From: JAAERC01 sp965602655
GTDB lineage: Bacteria; Zixibacteria; MSB-5A5; GN15; PGXB01
Reading direction: 5' to 3'
Length of the DNA stretch: 6,111 nucleotides
Assembly (NCBI GenBank): GCA_965602655.1
Contig: CBFCZE010000151.1
Coordinates: forward strand, 1 to 6,111
The notes under the pieces are model-generated. The model saw nothing but the letters and a program-made list of their open reading frames with translations, searched no databases and was not told where the DNA came from. Both the position numbers and the translations under genes were made by a program. Shown piece after piece: positions 5,158-6,111 of this stretch; positions within the stretch are counted from its first letter, which is position 1, and every line of letters starts with the position of its first letter.

Positions 5158-6111
5158 GTTTTGAAAGTTTTAGAGTTACCGGACGGCCATGCGGACAGCA
5201 ATGCTTATTATCAACAGTTGATAATCTTTTATAAAGCGTAATCGCCTCTTCTTCGGAGATAACATCGCCGGCCATAATAGCAGCGCGGCAGGCGATCGAT
5301 TGTGCCACCGCCTTGGTTAATTCCTCGCCACCCTTATGAAGATTTTCAATATCGGTTAATATCTCTTCGAAAACCTTCTCCGGTGATTTTTTTGTCAGCG
5401 AAGCCGAAACCGCCGAGAGCATAACGGTTGTAGCGCCAAACGGCTGTGATATGATTCCGGCGCTTTTTAGAACATCAGAGGCTTCTTCATAAACGGCAAA
5501 TCGTTCCGGTGTCAATTCGATATTAATCGGGAATAAAAGATTCTGAGATATAGTTTTCCCGGACTCAATCGCCTTGAGATGTTCTTCATACAACACCCGT
5601 TCATGAGCCGTATGCTGATCGACAATTAACAGTTCATCCCCTGAAATAAAAACCAGATACAATCGGCCAAGTTGCCCCAAATATCTAATAGCCCCGAAGT
5701 CGGTTTTGGTTTCAACTGCTTTCTCAGATAATACATTAATATCTGTCAGGCTTTTGCCAGTTTCCTGATTATCCGACATCGGTGCCCCGCCTGACGCTTG
5801 AGCCTTTTGTTCACCGTACAATTTCTCCATTAGGTCGGGCGATTTATTCGCACTTTTATCAGGCATAAAGTTCTTCAGTCGCCTGATTGCCTCGGCGGCG
5901 GTATAATTATCCTCCGCTGTTTTTATCTGTAATGCAGCCGACGCCGAGGGCAGTCCCATCGAACTTCGCAGCGATTTTTTTATAACCTGATAAAGCAAAT
6001 CGTGAATTTGTCGTTCTTCTGACAGACGAACCTCAGCCTTGGTCGGATGGACATTAACATCAACCCGAACCGGATCGATATTCAAAAATATAGCCCCGAC
6101 CGGAAAATGCC
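5126..6111 (-). CDS. mutL: DNA mismatch repair protein MutL, endonuclease type, C-terminal part (cut by right edge)
   Basis: The frame is open to the right edge; 327 residues are visible and the ATPase N-terminus lies outside. The first residues, HFPVGAIF, lead straight into LNIDPVRVDVNVHPTKAEVR, the last conserved motif of the GHKL ATPase/transducer part. A low-complexity linker of roughly 100 residues follows. The C-terminal dimerisation/endonuclease domain starts near YLGQLGRLYLVF. It carries DQHTAHERVLYE (164-175), which fits the metal-binding DQHA(X)2E(X)4E motif with Thr for Ala. It also has ACRAAI (273-278) and CPHGRP (305-310). These mark a nicking MutL as in Bacillus and human PMS2, unlike E. 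coli MutL, and suggest that strand choice does not depend on a MutH. A TTG at 6083-6085 could be mistaken for a start, but homology continues upstream of it. It overlaps miaA by 32 bp. Confidence 0.96.
   Translation of the reverse strand, partial: HFPVGAIFLNIDPVRVDVNVHPTKAEVRLSEERQIHDLLYQVIKKSLRSSMGLPSASAALQIKTAEDNYTAAEAIRRLKNFMPDKSANKSPDLMEKLYGEQKAQASGGAPMSDNQETGKSLTDINVLSEKAVETKTDFGAIRYLGQLGRLYLVFISGDELLIVDQHTAHERVLYEEHLKAIESGKTISQNLLFPINIELTPERFAVYEEASDVLKSAGIISQPFGATTVMLSAVSASLTKKSPEKVFEEILTDIENLHKGGEELTKAVAQSIACRAAIMAGDVISEEEAITLYKRLSTVDNKHCCPHGRPVTLKLSKHELDKKFGRK

Noticed and set aside
6083..6085. TTG as the start of the right-edge gene
   Set aside because: Codons upstream to the edge (HFPVGAIF) continue the MutL homology, so the gene is truncated by the window and does not start here.
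1..6111. A hidden undescribed system (defence, mobile or regulatory RNA element)
   Set aside because: Nearly all DNA is taken up by recognised conserved genes with ordinary promoters and one terminator. No integrase, transposase, att-like repeat, structured RNA or defence-type domain was seen.

Overview
The window holds a compact block of bacterial housekeeping genes, all on the minus strand, so transcription runs from right to left. In transcription order the genes are: the 3' part of mutL (DNA mismatch repair), miaA (tRNA A37 prenylation), an MltD-type lipoprotein lytic transglycosylase with four LysM domains, sppA (membrane S49 peptidase), an HU/IHF-family DNA-binding protein, and a 31-residue, extremely basic protein of the mS38/bS22 (AURKAIP1/COX24) ribosomal type. 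A strong intrinsic terminator follows. Beyond it lies the 5' end of a secreted or exported protein of unknown function, cut by the left edge.

The organism looks like a didermal bacterium of moderate to low G+C (about 40 percent by eye). It encodes an endonuclease-type MutL (DQH...E and CPHGRP motifs), not the E. coli methyl-directed type. The envelope genes (lipoprotein transglycosylase, short SppA) fit a Gram-negative wall. The tiny MPSGKKRKR... protein and the style of the left-edge secreted protein recall the FCB superphylum (Bacteroidetes, Ignavibacteria, Zixibacteria and relatives). That placement is an inference from recall, not a search result. Strong GGAGG Shine-Dalgarno sequences before the HU gene and the tiny gene argue against a typical Bacteroidetes member, which largely lacks SD use.

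Three transcription units are suggested. (1) mutL-miaA, overlapping by 32 bp and so probably translationally coupled. (2) Transglycosylase-sppA, separated by 8 bp, with a sigma70-like promoter (TTGACA, 18 bp, TATATA) immediately after the miaA stop. (3) HU-tiny ribosomal protein, with a second good sigma70-like promoter (TTGACT, 17 bp, TAATAT), a leader of about 120 nt, SD sites before both genes, and a 15-bp terminator hairpin with a T8 tract. No terminator is visible after miaA or sppA, so read-through between units is possible.

I found no CRISPR array, mobile element, tRNA, rRNA, toxin-antitoxin pair or defence-like system. Nothing points to an undescribed biological system. The most useful observations are two genes easily missed by automatic calling (the 31-aa ribosomal-type protein and the left-edge exported protein) and the promoter/terminator layout.
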